A stretch of 7,767 nt of DNA from contig JAFGEH010000145.1 in assembly GCA_016931665.1 (NCBI GenBank), positions 1 to 7,767 on the forward strand. The letters run 5' to 3'. Made by a program: the position numbers and the translations under genes. Each line of letters starts with the position of its first letter. The first letter of the stretch is position 1. A model generated the notes under the pieces. The model did no database searches. It had not been told where the DNA came from and worked only from the letters and a program-made list of their open reading frames with translations. Positions 1 through 6,771 of this stretch are shown piece by piece. The DNA is from Candidatus Cloacimonadota bacterium (GTDB lineage: Bacteria; Cloacimonadota; Cloacimonadia; Cloacimonadales; TCS61).

Positions 1-663
1 GGTTCGGTTTATACCCGCCGGGAATTGAAAAAGATTGCCCAGATCTGCCTGAAATACAATCTTCTCATCATAGCAGATGAAATTTATGAGAAATTGATTT
101 ATGATGGTCAGAAACATATATCTATCGCGTCCTTGTCTCCTGAAGTGAAAAATATTACAGTTGTTATCAATGGCGTTTCCAAAGCCTATGCCATGACTGG
201 CTGGCGTCTGGGCTATGCTGCCGGTCCCGGAGATATAATCAAACTAGCCAGCCGTATTCAAAGTCATACCACTTCCAATGTGAATTCCATGACCCAGAAA
301 GCTGTCGTGGCTGCTCTCAACCAGGATGAAGGCAGTGTGGAAAGAATGAGAAAAGAATTCGAAAAACGCCGCGATTATCTCTATTCAACCCTGATCAATA
401 TTCCTCATATTAAATGCCATAAACCTCAAGGAGCATTCTATGCTTTACCCTATGTCGGATACTATCTGCGCCATAATCTACGACGTGTTCGAAATACTGT
501 GACCTTGTGTGAATACCTGTTGGAAAACTATAATATTGCCCTGGTTCCCGGCTCAGCCTTCGGGATAGAAAATTATGTCAGATTTTCCTATGCCAATAGC
601 ATGGATAATATTAAAACAGGACTGGAACGTTTCCGGCAGGGCTTACAATCCTTAATCGGATGA
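1..663 (+). CDS. Class I PLP-dependent aminotransferase, aspartate aminotransferase-like (5' end outside window)
   Basis: This is the C-terminal 220 residues of a fold-type I aminotransferase that transfers an amino group between an amino acid and a 2-oxo acid in the cytoplasm. The frame is open to base 1 and begins GSVYTRRE, where the G is probably the last residue of the family's NPTG motif. The TTG at base 25 is therefore an internal Leu codon, not the start. Numbering from base 1, ADEIYEKL carries the cofactor-contacting Asp26 and Tyr29. SKAYAMTGWRLGY carries the Schiff-base Lys61 and phosphate-binding Arg69. VPGSAFG and VRFSYANS near the end carry the substrate-carboxylate Arg194. The C-terminus looks complete. 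About 170-190 N-terminal residues should lie upstream. The segment after GAFYALP is unusually Arg-rich (YLRHNLRRVR). AspB-like aspartate aminotransferase is the best guess, but aromatic or alanine specificity cannot be excluded from this part. Confidence 0.93.
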   Translation, partial: GSVYTRRELKKIAQICLKYNLLIIADEIYEKLIYDGQKHISIASLSPEVKNITVVINGVSKAYAMTGWRLGYAAGPGDIIKLASRIQSHTTSNVNSMTQKAVVAALNQDEGSVERMRKEFEKRRDYLYSTLINIPHIKCHKPQGAFYALPYVGYYLRHNLRRVRNTVTLCEYLLENYNIALVPGSAFGIENYVRFSYANSMDNIKTGLERFRQGLQSLIG

Positions 664-664
664 T

Positions 665-892
665 ATGATGAAAGATCTGCAGGAAGAGATAAAACGCCGG
701 CGGCAGGCAAGAAGGACTACCAGAACAACTTCCTGGACCAGTCTTATCCTGAGGATATTGCTTCTGGCCTTTGTCCTGATTATGATAAGGTTCTTCGCCA
801 ATCCTGATCCATCAAAATTTCGTCGTATCATAGATTCATCTCCTGAAAAGGCAACAGAGGATACAGAGAATCTGGAATATCCCGGCGAATAA
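665..892 (+). CDS. Small single-pass membrane protein of unknown function
   Basis: This 75-residue protein belongs to no family I recognise. The first 22 residues are highly basic with heptad-like charged spacing (EEIKRRRQARR). One hydrophobic segment follows at about residues 26-44 (SLILRILLLAFVLIMIRFF), with Arg30 near its start. The polar tail of about 30 residues is acidic and ends EYPGE. The positive-inside rule places the N-terminus in the cytoplasm and the tail in the periplasm. The start is one base after the aminotransferase stop (TGATATGATG), which suggests translational coupling; the ATG at 668 is an equally possible start. There is no strong Shine-Dalgarno sequence. The bias toward charged residues around one clean transmembrane segment supports a real gene, but its role is unknown. 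Confidence 0.65.
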   Translation: MMKDLQEEIKRRRQARRTTRTTSWTSLILRILLLAFVLIMIRFFANPDPSKFRRIIDSSPEKATEDTENLEYPGE

Positions 893-1103
893 CTTGATAA
901 TGGTGGATTTCTTTTACAATCTGTTCGATTCCCTAAACACCTTATCAGTTTTCCAAATGGAATTAATGCTTTTTAATAATGGCAAAAACGTCATTAGGAT
1001 AGCTATTTATCAAGGGAAAAACTCCGTTCTGACTATCATAACTCCGATAAACTGGAGGGGGAACATTTATTGCTTTTGTTTTAGTTATGAAGGGTAAGAT
1101 AAT
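893..1103. other. AT-rich intergenic gap with a doubtful 67-codon ORF
   Basis: About 210 bases separate the small membrane protein gene from the octanoyltransferase gene. An open frame from TTG 894 (or ATG 900) to TAA 1095-1097 would encode 67 residues rich in Phe, Ile and Asn. It has no Shine-Dalgarno sequence, no recognisable motif, and a base composition that is more AT-rich than its neighbours. It lies in the same frame as the downstream gene, separated by the stop and two codons. The LipM homologue is already full length, so this is not a split N-terminus. A GGAGGGGG run at 1054-1061 resembles a ribosome binding site but has no usable start codon at the right distance. I see no hairpin terminator or riboswitch here. 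It is most likely an untranslated spacer that may hold a promoter for the next gene. Confidence 0.5.
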
Positions 1104-1928
1104 ATGATATCATGGCGTATAATAGTTAATGTGGGAATGCCACCTGCCTTGAATATGGCTGTTGATGAAGCTATTTTTATTCGTCTCCGGCAGGGTAAGT
1201 CTCAACCGACAATACGTTTTTATAACTGGGAACCAGCCACCGCCTCGTTTGGCTATAATCAGGAAATAAATAAAGAGATATCAATTGATTTTTTACAGTC
1301 AAGAAACCTGGGGTACGTTAGAAGACCAACCGGCGGCAGACTGGTATTGCATGATCAGGAGATCACCTATGCAGTTATTGCTCCCGTGAAATTCCAGTTC
1401 CAGGGTAACATCACAGCTTCTTATGCCGCAATCAGTCAGGCTCTGGCAGCTGGTTTTGGTTATCTGGGAATCAAAGTCGATTTTGAAAAGGGCAGCCTCA
1501 GCCCAGCTCAGCAGAGAGAAAGTTCCAATCCCTGTTTCTCTTCCAGTTCCAGATACGAGCTGAATTATCAACACAGGAAGATAGTTGGCAGCGCTCAGGT
1601 TAGAAAGGATGATTACCTGCTGCAGCATGGTTCGATTCTGCTCGATAAGGATCAGAGCGGTATCGCCTGGATAATTCCTGACCTGTCCGCTGAACAGAGG
1701 TTGAAACTGGCTCATTACCTTGGCAGGAAAACCGTAGCTGTAAATCATATCCTGGAAAAGACTGTTACCTTCCAGGAAGGAGTGGAAGCTTTTATTCAGG
1801 GGTTTCGTTCAGCTTGGAATAATGATCATTTCCATCAGGAAAAGGATTTGGAGGAAGAGGAGAAAATTCTGGCTGGAGAACTTGCTGAAAACAAGTATTC
1901 CAGGATGGAATGGAATGCTAAAAAGTAG
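1104..1928 (+). CDS. lipM: Octanoyltransferase LipM-type (lipoate biosynthesis, lipoate-protein ligase A superfamily)
   Basis: The 274-residue protein is a member of the biotin/lipoate ligase fold and probably moves octanoyl groups from acyl carrier protein to the lipoyl domain of GcvH or E2 subunits, the first step of lipoate synthesis. It opens with WRIIVNVGMPPALNMAVDEA, typical of the family N-terminus. RRPTGGR at residues 73-79 followed by VLHDQEITYAVI is the acyl-binding signature. NPCFSSSSRYEL places a Cys at 144, where LipM enzymes have their acyl-thioester nucleophile, and Lys159 lies in KIVGSAQ, 15 residues later. LQHGSI (174-179) follows. True lipoate ligases of the LplA type lack this Cys. 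The length is normal. The C-terminal 30 residues are highly charged and Glu-rich. GAAGGG at 1089-1094 is a plausible ribosome binding site. LipL-type amidotransferase is the alternative, because it also uses a Cys; the KIVGSAQ context favours LipM. Confidence 0.85.
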   Translation: MISWRIIVNVGMPPALNMAVDEAIFIRLRQGKSQPTIRFYNWEPATASFGYNQEINKEISIDFLQSRNLGYVRRPTGGRLVLHDQEITYAVIAPVKFQFQGNITASYAAISQALAAGFGYLGIKVDFEKGSLSPAQQRESSNPCFSSSSRYELNYQHRKIVGSAQVRKDDYLLQHGSILLDKDQSGIAWIIPDLSAEQRLKLAHYLGRKTVAVNHILEKTVTFQEGVEAFIQGFRSAWNNDHFHQEKDLEEEEKILAGELAENKYSRMEWNAKK

Positions 1929-1961
1929 TGAAATCAGGCAAATAAGGCAGGAAAAAATTAA

Positions 1962-1997
1962 TTGACATGTATTTTCTGAATTATGTTTTTGTTTAAT
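1962..1997 (+). promoter_or_regulatory. Candidate promoter for the Ton operon
   Basis: A perfect TTGACA hexamer lies at 1962-1967 in the 99-base gap before the receptor gene. Possible -10 elements are TATGTT at 1982-1987 (spacing 14, too short) and TTTAAT at 1992-1997 (spacing 24, too long), so neither pairs with it at the usual 16-18 bases. TATGTTTT at 1982-1989 also resembles the TAnnTTTG element of Bacteroidota promoters with one mismatch. The position and AT-richness support a promoter; the exact element is uncertain. Confidence 0.35.
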
Positions 1998-2014
1998 AGT
2001 TAATTTCAAGACAT

Positions 2015-2020
2015 AGGGGG
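2015..2020 (+). promoter_or_regulatory. Ribosome binding site of the TonB-dependent receptor
   Basis: AGGGGG ends seven bases before the ATG at 2028. It fixes this start, which also gives a complete signal peptide directly at the N-terminus. Confidence 0.75.
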
Positions 2021-2027
2021 AATATTA

Positions 2028-5000
2028 ATGCAAAAGAGAATCTTTCTACTGCTTCTATTTTTGGTTGTGATCTCTTCGGTTTTTGCTCAGACAACCGGAA
2101 AACTGGCTGGCAGGGTCAAGGACCAGGATGGTAATCCCGTTGCGTATGCCAATGTCTTTCTTATCGGTACGGAAATCGGATCACAAACCAACGATAAGGG
2201 TCAATTTGTTATAATCAATATCCCACCGGGTGAATATGACGTTCAAATATCCCGCGGGGGCTTTCAGTCTCAGCAAATTACCGGAGTCCAGATCAACCTC
2301 GATGAAACATCGATCCAGAATGTGGTGCTGACTAAAACTGCCATTGCCATCGAAGGTATCAAAGTTGTCGAGGCTCGCAAGGAATTGATCAGCAAGGCAA
2401 AAACAAGTTCCGGCAACATAATCGGTGCCGAAACTATCGAGAACCTGGCCATCGATAATATTCAGGGCATTGTAGCCATTCAGGCAGGTGCGTCCGTGGT
2501 GGACGGCGAATTACACGTTCGCGGCGGCAGACCCAATGAGGTTGTCTATTCCATTGATGGGATGTCAGTTTCCGATCCCGTTGATGGTGGTGCTGCCCTG
2601 ACTATCGACCGCGATGCCATCCTGGATATGAAGGTTATGACCGGTGGATTCTCTGCCGAATTCGGAAATGCCCAGTCCGGAATAGTAAATATCATAACCC
2701 GTGATGGGACAGAATATTATTCCGGCAAGTTGGAAATGAATTCTGACCATATCATCCCCGATGTTGAGAATTCGAATTCCGATGTGATTAAACTATCCCT
2801 GGGCGGACCTGTTTTAGGTCCTATTGCTCCTGCTCTGAAAAAGAAGTTTACTTTTTTCTTCAATGGCGCAACCAACTGGCACGACTCTAGGTACCGTGAA
2901 TATTATAACAACAATCCGGCAGTTGAGATTGATAATATTGTCACCAGCTGGAACGATTATATCGGCTATGATCCTTATCTGGACCGGGATGATTTTATCG
3001 GATTCGACCTGGGTGATAGAAACTACAATAATTATAACGCCAACCTTAAACTCAAGTATGATATAAATCCTACTACCAATGTTTCATTCGCTATGCGCGG
3101 AGATCAGTATGAGAATGAACCTTATGCTCATAACTGGAAGTATGCCCTGGAGCATTATGCTAAAACGGAAGGGCAGCAAAGGCAATATATTGCCACTTAC
3201 GATCATGTATATAATCCTCAGATGAATCTCAAAGTGAAAGCCAGCCTCTATGAGAAAAGGGTTGAACAAGGCCCTAGAGGCATTTCCAGGGATATGTATT
3301 TCGTCAAAGATTCCTTGAATTTTGTCCTCATTGATCCTAACAATATTATTCCCGGTGGATGCAACGGGATTTATTATCTGACCGATGATGGGCTGATTGG
3401 CAATTACCAGAACTATAACTGGAGTTACGAAACATCGGAAGGAAATCAGCAGGGCATACCTTTCGTACGTCCGGGGAGTATCTTCGGTTCGTATTTTGAT
3501 GACGAAAACCAGGAAATCTCCCTTAAATCCGATTTTGAATATCAGATAAATACCATTCACGGGTTTAAAACAGGACTGGAATTGAAGAAGCATTATATTA
3601 AAAAGGACAGGTTGTTCAATCCCTGGATTTTGAATGCCAACAGATTCAATACTTACCTTAACTCGGCAGACCCCGTTGTCCAGTACGAGGCTGGTGATAC
3701 ACTGATTATTGATGATGTTGAAATTGTCCTGAATCAACCCATTTCCTTTTATAATTTGAATGACATCTATAATGCTACATTGGCAGCATCGGGTACAACA
3801 GATGGTTATGAAGCCAATCCCTGGCAGGGAGCCTTCTACCTTCAGGACAAAATGGAATGGGAAGGTATGATCGTTAACGCCGGTATCAGATTCGATGTCT
3901 GGTATCTGGGAGGTGATTATGATATAATTACTCCTAAATATCAGGGTTCTTTTCTGGATTATATAAATCCGGATTCAGAGTTAAACTCGGGCATTTATCT
4001 ACCAGACGCGGAACCGGGGACTGAACCTTATATTGAATATCATCAGGCTAAGAAGGACTATCAGAGATTGAAAGATCGTTTCAGTACACCGGAAGTAATG
4101 ATTTCTCCCCGCCTGGGCGTTTCTCATCCTATCTCGGAAAGAGCTGTCCTGCATTTTGCTTATAACTATCAGCGTCAGTTACCTCAAATGCAATATATAT
4201 TTACCACCGGCAGACCTCAGGATGTGGTTGAGAACCCCAGCTTGAACGTGATTGTCGGTAATCCTGAACTGGAAGCTCAGTCTACAATAACTTACGAAGC
4301 CGGGCTGCAATATCAATTGACTGAAGATTATGTGCTGGATATTACAACTTATTATAAGAATATCTACAACTATGTAAGTGTTGGAGAGGATACGCTGATC
4401 ACCGATCAGAATGTCCGCTGGAACATTTATGAATCAAATGACTATGGCAGTGCCCGTGGTATTGATATAAATCTGCAGAAACTTCTCTCCAATTTCTTCT
4501 CAGGATCAGCTTCCTATTCCTTGACCTGGGCCAACGGAAACCATTCGGAAACTGCAACGGATAATGAAGAAAGCCTCAGAGAATTCCCACTCAACTGGGA
4601 TATCCGTCATAATTTCAATCTCAATTTCACTTTCATTATTAGACAGGATGAAGAGTTTTATATTCCGTTCACCGAAATAAAACTGCCTTTTGATGACTTC
4701 GTGGCAAATTTCACTTATAATATTGCATCTGGTGTACCCTATACACCACTCTTGACTAATGATGTGGCCGGAGAAGCAAATTCCCAGAATCAGCCACACA
4801 CCGAAACAGCGGACCTGACCCTGCGTAAGAATTTCCACTTCGGCGATAGGAATCGTTTCAGTGTTTATATGACCATTGAAAACCTGTTCAATCGGACCAA
4901 TTATAATTCTGTTTACGCCCGTACTGGTTCACCCTATGACAGCGGTACAAACCTAGACTTTAATAATGATGGCTATGTCGATCCTCAAACAATTGCAGTA

Positions 5001-5078
5001 TATAGCCAATATGACAGAGATCCCAGACTTGTAGCCAGTGGCAGAACGTACAATCTGGGCATGTCCTTCAGCTGGTAA
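2028..5078 (+). CDS. TonB-dependent outer-membrane receptor with N-terminal carboxypeptidase-regulatory-like domain
   Basis: This 1016-residue protein should form an outer-membrane beta-barrel that imports a ligand using energy from the TonB complex encoded just downstream. A signal peptide covers residues 1-20, with predicted cleavage at VFA|QT. Residues 22-103 form a carboxypeptidase-D-regulatory-like beta-sandwich (LAGRVKDQDGNPVAYANVF, then GQFVIINIPPGEYDV). IKVVEARK (111-118) may be the TonB box. The plug spans about 126-227, with ELHVRGGRPNEVVYSIDG and the closing GGFSAEFGNAQSGIVNIIT. The remainder is rich in alternating aromatic and polar strands, as in a 22-strand barrel. It includes a typical late strand, IENLFNRTNYN, and ends with an aromatic residue, FSW, as outer-membrane proteins do. 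A DFNNDGYVD motif at 977-985 resembles a calcium-binding loop. No SusD-like lipoprotein gene follows, so a SusC-type glycan importer is not indicated. The substrate is unknown. Confidence 0.93.
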   Translation: MQKRIFLLLLFLVVISSVFAQTTGKLAGRVKDQDGNPVAYANVFLIGTEIGSQTNDKGQFVIINIPPGEYDVQISRGGFQSQQITGVQINLDETSIQNVVLTKTAIAIEGIKVVEARKELISKAKTSSGNIIGAETIENLAIDNIQGIVAIQAGASVVDGELHVRGGRPNEVVYSIDGMSVSDPVDGGAALTIDRDAILDMKVMTGGFSAEFGNAQSGIVNIITRDGTEYYSGKLEMNSDHIIPDVENSNSDVIKLSLGGPVLGPIAPALKKKFTFFFNGATNWHDSRYREYYNNNPAVEIDNIVTSWNDYIGYDPYLDRDDFIGFDLGDRNYNNYNANLKLKYDINPTTNVSFAMRGDQYENEPYAHNWKYALEHYAKTEGQQRQYIATYDHVYNPQMNLKVKASLYEKRVEQGPRGISRDMYFVKDSLNFVLIDPNNIIPGGCNGIYYLTDDGLIGNYQNYNWSYETSEGNQQGIPFVRPGSIFGSYFDDENQEISLKSDFEYQINTIHGFKTGLELKKHYIKKDRLFNPWILNANRFNTYLNSADPVVQYEAGDTLIIDDVEIVLNQPISFYNLNDIYNATLAASGTTDGYEANPWQGAFYLQDKMEWEGMIVNAGIRFDVWYLGGDYDIITPKYQGSFLDYINPDSELNSGIYLPDAEPGTEPYIEYHQAKKDYQRLKDRFSTPEVMISPRLGVSHPISERAVLHFAYNYQRQLPQMQYIFTTGRPQDVVENPSLNVIVGNPELEAQSTITYEAGLQYQLTEDYVLDITTYYKNIYNYVSVGEDTLITDQNVRWNIYESNDYGSARGIDINLQKLLSNFFSGSASYSLTWANGNHSETATDNEESLREFPLNWDIRHNFNLNFTFIIRQDEEFYIPFTEIKLPFDDFVANFTYNIASGVPYTPLLTNDVAGEANSQNQPHTETADLTLRKNFHFGDRNRFSVYMTIENLFNRTNYNSVYARTGSPYDSGTNLDFNNDGYVDPQTIAVYSQYDRDPRLVASGRTYNLGMSFSW

Positions 5079-5098
5079 ATTTTCGAGAATATAAACTC

Positions 5099-5104
5099 AG
5101 GAGG
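5099..5104 (+). promoter_or_regulatory. Ribosome binding site of exbB
   Basis: A consensus AGGAGG ends nine bases before ATG 5114. It confirms that the start includes the N-terminal signal-like extension rather than a downstream Met. Confidence 0.8.
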
Positions 5105-5113
5105 AACTCTAAT

Positions 5114-5920
5114 ATGAGGAGAAGATTCTTTGCAGTAATCCTGTTAATGGCATTATTAAACCTGGCTGTTGTGTCCTTAATCTTTGCCCAGACAGATGTA
5201 CCGATTGAAAATCCTGAAGAGGTAGTCACTGAAGAAGCAGTGGAAATGCCATTCGAGCAATCACCGGAATCAGGCGGTTTGGAAATGTTTGCCCGTAAGA
5301 TCGTGGGAAGCGGCCTGGTAGACCTTTTTATCCAGGGGGGCTTCGTTATGTGGCCTATTCTTATCCTGGTTATCTGGGCTCTGGCCACTATCATCTGGAA
5401 ACTTGTTTCCCTCAGTTATGCCAGAATCAATATAAGCGATTTTCTCGAAAAAGTTACGGATCTTGTTAAAGAAAAGAAATATGATGAAGCAATTAAACTT
5501 TGCGAACAGACTCGCGGTCCGGTGGCTGTAATTGTACATATGGGCCTCTTAAAGGTTGATAAAGGCATTGAAGCTGTGGAAAAAGCCATCGAAAATGCCG
5601 GTGTCATGGAAATGGCCTTCCTTGAAAAGGGCTTCATCCCGCTTTCCACCACCATCAACCTTGCTCCCATGTTCGGATTCTTCGGTACCATCGTCGGTAT
5701 GATTAGAGCTTTCCGTGATATAGCTGCAGCCGGAGAAGTGGAACCGACAATTGTCGCTACCGGTATCGAAATCGCCCTGATTACTACAGCTGCCGGTTTA
5801 GCGGTTGCCATTCCTGTCCAATTCTTTAATAATATGTTCCTCGGTATGGTTGATAATCTGGTAATGGATATGCAGAGAGGTTCGGAGAAACTTGTCGAGA
5901 CCCTGGTTGAATATAAATAG
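5114..5920 (+). CDS. exbB: ExbB/MotA/TolQ-family proton channel subunit with N-terminal signal extension
   Basis: The 268-residue protein is the inner-membrane scaffold that, with ExbD, turns proton flow into TonB movement. Residues 1-25 look like a signal peptide (cleavage at IFA|QT). An acidic, probably periplasmic stretch follows (27-55; EEVVTEEAVEMP). TM1 is about 75-100 (FVMWPILILVIWALATIIW). The cytoplasmic domain is about 101-175. TM2 contains INLAPMFGFFGTIVGMIRAF (181-200). TM3 contains GIEIALITTAAGLAVAIP (217-234), the family hallmark with pore-lining Thr192 and Thr225. By eye, the TM3 Glu (219) sits one position before E. coli ExbB Glu176. ExbB proteins with a cleavable N-terminal extension are known in other bacteria. 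The gene follows the receptor by 35 bases and precedes exbD by 8. TolQ is excluded by the neighbouring receptor and tonB rather than by sequence alone. Confidence 0.93.
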   Translation: MRRRFFAVILLMALLNLAVVSLIFAQTDVPIENPEEVVTEEAVEMPFEQSPESGGLEMFARKIVGSGLVDLFIQGGFVMWPILILVIWALATIIWKLVSLSYARINISDFLEKVTDLVKEKKYDEAIKLCEQTRGPVAVIVHMGLLKVDKGIEAVEKAIENAGVMEMAFLEKGFIPLSTTINLAPMFGFFGTIVGMIRAFRDIAAAGEVEPTIVATGIEIALITTAAGLAVAIPVQFFNNMFLGMVDNLVMDMQRGSEKLVETLVEYK

Positions 5921-5928
5921 GGGGAAGA

Positions 5929-6348
5929 ATGAATTTACACCGGAAAAGAAAAAACCTGGGCGGAATTCCCACGGCATCCATGTCCGATGTCGCTTTTCTG
6001 CTCCTGGTGTTTTTCTTATCGACTACTAAGTTCGATATCAAGAAAGGTCTTGGTCTGGTGCTGCCCCCGGCTTCCGAACAGGCCGATAAAAGAGTCCGGC
6101 TTAGAGACGAAAATATAACCAAGGTTCTTATTGATAAAGATGGACGCATTCTTCTACGGACTTTCGATAGTGAAGAACTGATTCAGATTACGCAGCTTGA
6201 GAGCAAAGTTAAACAGCTTATATCAGGTAATCCGGATATGGTGATATCTCTGCAGACGGATCGTCGGGCTAAATATCAATATATGGTGATGGCATTAGAC
6301 AGGTTGCAGTCAGCCGGAGCGGAGAAAATTTCGCTCTCAACCAATTAG
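5929..6348 (+). CDS. exbD: ExbD/TolR-family biopolymer transport protein, first copy
   Basis: This 139-residue protein has the ExbD layout: a basic cytoplasmic N-terminus (HRKRKN), one transmembrane helix at about residues 19-36, and a periplasmic domain to the C-terminus. IPTASMSDVAFLLLVFFLSTT carries the invariant proton-carrying Asp at residue 20. The periplasmic part shows the usual VLIDKDGRILL strand and an end that fits the family fold (MVISLQTDRRAKYQYMVMALDRLQSAGAEKISLST). It starts eight bases after exbB behind GGGGAAG, so the two are probably translated in step. Inferred role: one of two different ExbD subunits inside the ExbB pentamer. Confidence 0.92.
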   Translation: MNLHRKRKNLGGIPTASMSDVAFLLLVFFLSTTKFDIKKGLGLVLPPASEQADKRVRLRDENITKVLIDKDGRILLRTFDSEELIQITQLESKVKQLISGNPDMVISLQTDRRAKYQYMVMALDRLQSAGAEKISLSTN

Positions 6349-6357
6349 GAAGGATCT

Positions 6358-6765
6358 ATGGCGAAAATACAGAAAAAGACCAAAGCCGAAACTCTTATCC
6401 CCACTGCATCAATGTCTGATATAGCCTTCCTGCTGCTGCTTTTCTTCATGGTATCCACGGTTTTTGTGCGGGAGAAAGGGCTCCGAGTGAATATGCCCCG
6501 GGCTGAAATGATCCAGAAAATACCCAGAAACCACTCAGCTACAATATATGTCGATAAAAATGGTATGATCTCCGTCGATGATATGTATATAGATATCCCA
6601 GATGTGCAATGGGCCATGCAGAAGAAACTGGCTGATGATTTCAATGTTATAGCCTGTTTCAGAACAGACAAAGACACCAATTACGGCATAATGTCTGATA
6701 TCCTTTATCAATTGCGACTGGCTAACACTTTGCGTGTTCAGTTTGAAGCTAAATTGAAAAGGTAG
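6358..6765 (+). CDS. exbD: ExbD/TolR-family biopolymer transport protein, second copy
   Basis: The 135-residue protein is a second ExbD-like subunit. IPTASMSDIAFLLLLFFMVSTV gives the conserved Asp21 at the start of the single membrane helix (about 21-37), with a Lys-rich cytoplasmic N-terminus (KIQKKTK). The periplasmic domain has the ATIYVDKNGMISVDD strand and hairpin. The two copies share the IPTASMSD-AFLLL core around the membrane helix but differ almost completely in the periplasmic domain, so this is an old duplication rather than a recent one. Its C-terminus is basic (FEAKLKR). The start follows an AGGAAGGA ribosome binding site nine bases after the previous stop. Tandem exbD pairs recur in FCB-group Ton operons. 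Confidence 0.92.
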   Translation: MAKIQKKTKAETLIPTASMSDIAFLLLLFFMVSTVFVREKGLRVNMPRAEMIQKIPRNHSATIYVDKNGMISVDDMYIDIPDVQWAMQKKLADDFNVIACFRTDKDTNYGIMSDILYQLRLANTLRVQFEAKLKR

Positions 6766-6766
6766 G
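6760..6766 (+). promoter_or_regulatory. Ribosome binding site of tonB, deciding its start
   Basis: AGGTAGG overlaps the exbD-2 stop codon and ends five bases before ATG 6772. It overlaps the alternative GTG at 6766, so the ATG is the credible start. Confidence 0.6.
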
Positions 6767-6771
6767 TGATC

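Noticed and set aside
25..663. TTG at 25 as the aminotransferase start
   Set aside because: The frame stays open to base 1 and the upstream residues GSVYTRRE fit the family sequence after NPTG, so the gene simply enters from the left.
1087..1107. Leader peptide of six codons (MKGKII) overlapping the lipM start as ATGA
   Set aside because: The GGAGGGGG run is about 25 bases upstream, too far to serve it, and such short frames arise by chance in AT-rich DNA.
1104..1928. Lipoate-protein ligase LplA
   Set aside because: Cys144 in the NPCFSSSSRYEL context and the 15-residue spacing to Lys159 match LipM-type octanoyltransferases; LplA enzymes lack that Cys.
3084..3737. 217-codon reverse-strand frame within the receptor gene
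   Set aside because: It lies wholly inside a well-supported coding region and has no recognisable motif or ribosome binding site; the other reverse-strand frames in the window are rejected for the same reason.
2028..5078. SusC-type glycan importer assignment
   Set aside because: No SusD-like lipoprotein gene follows; exbB does. The carboxypeptidase-regulatory-like domain alone does not identify SusC.
5114..6765. Tol-Pal system (TolQ-TolR) or flagellar MotA-MotB
   Set aside because: A TonB-dependent receptor precedes and TonB follows in one compact operon, with no TolA, TolB, Pal or OmpA-like MotB domain.
6766..6771. GTG 6766 as the tonB start
   Set aside because: The codon overlaps the ribosome binding site itself; ATG 6772 has correct spacing.
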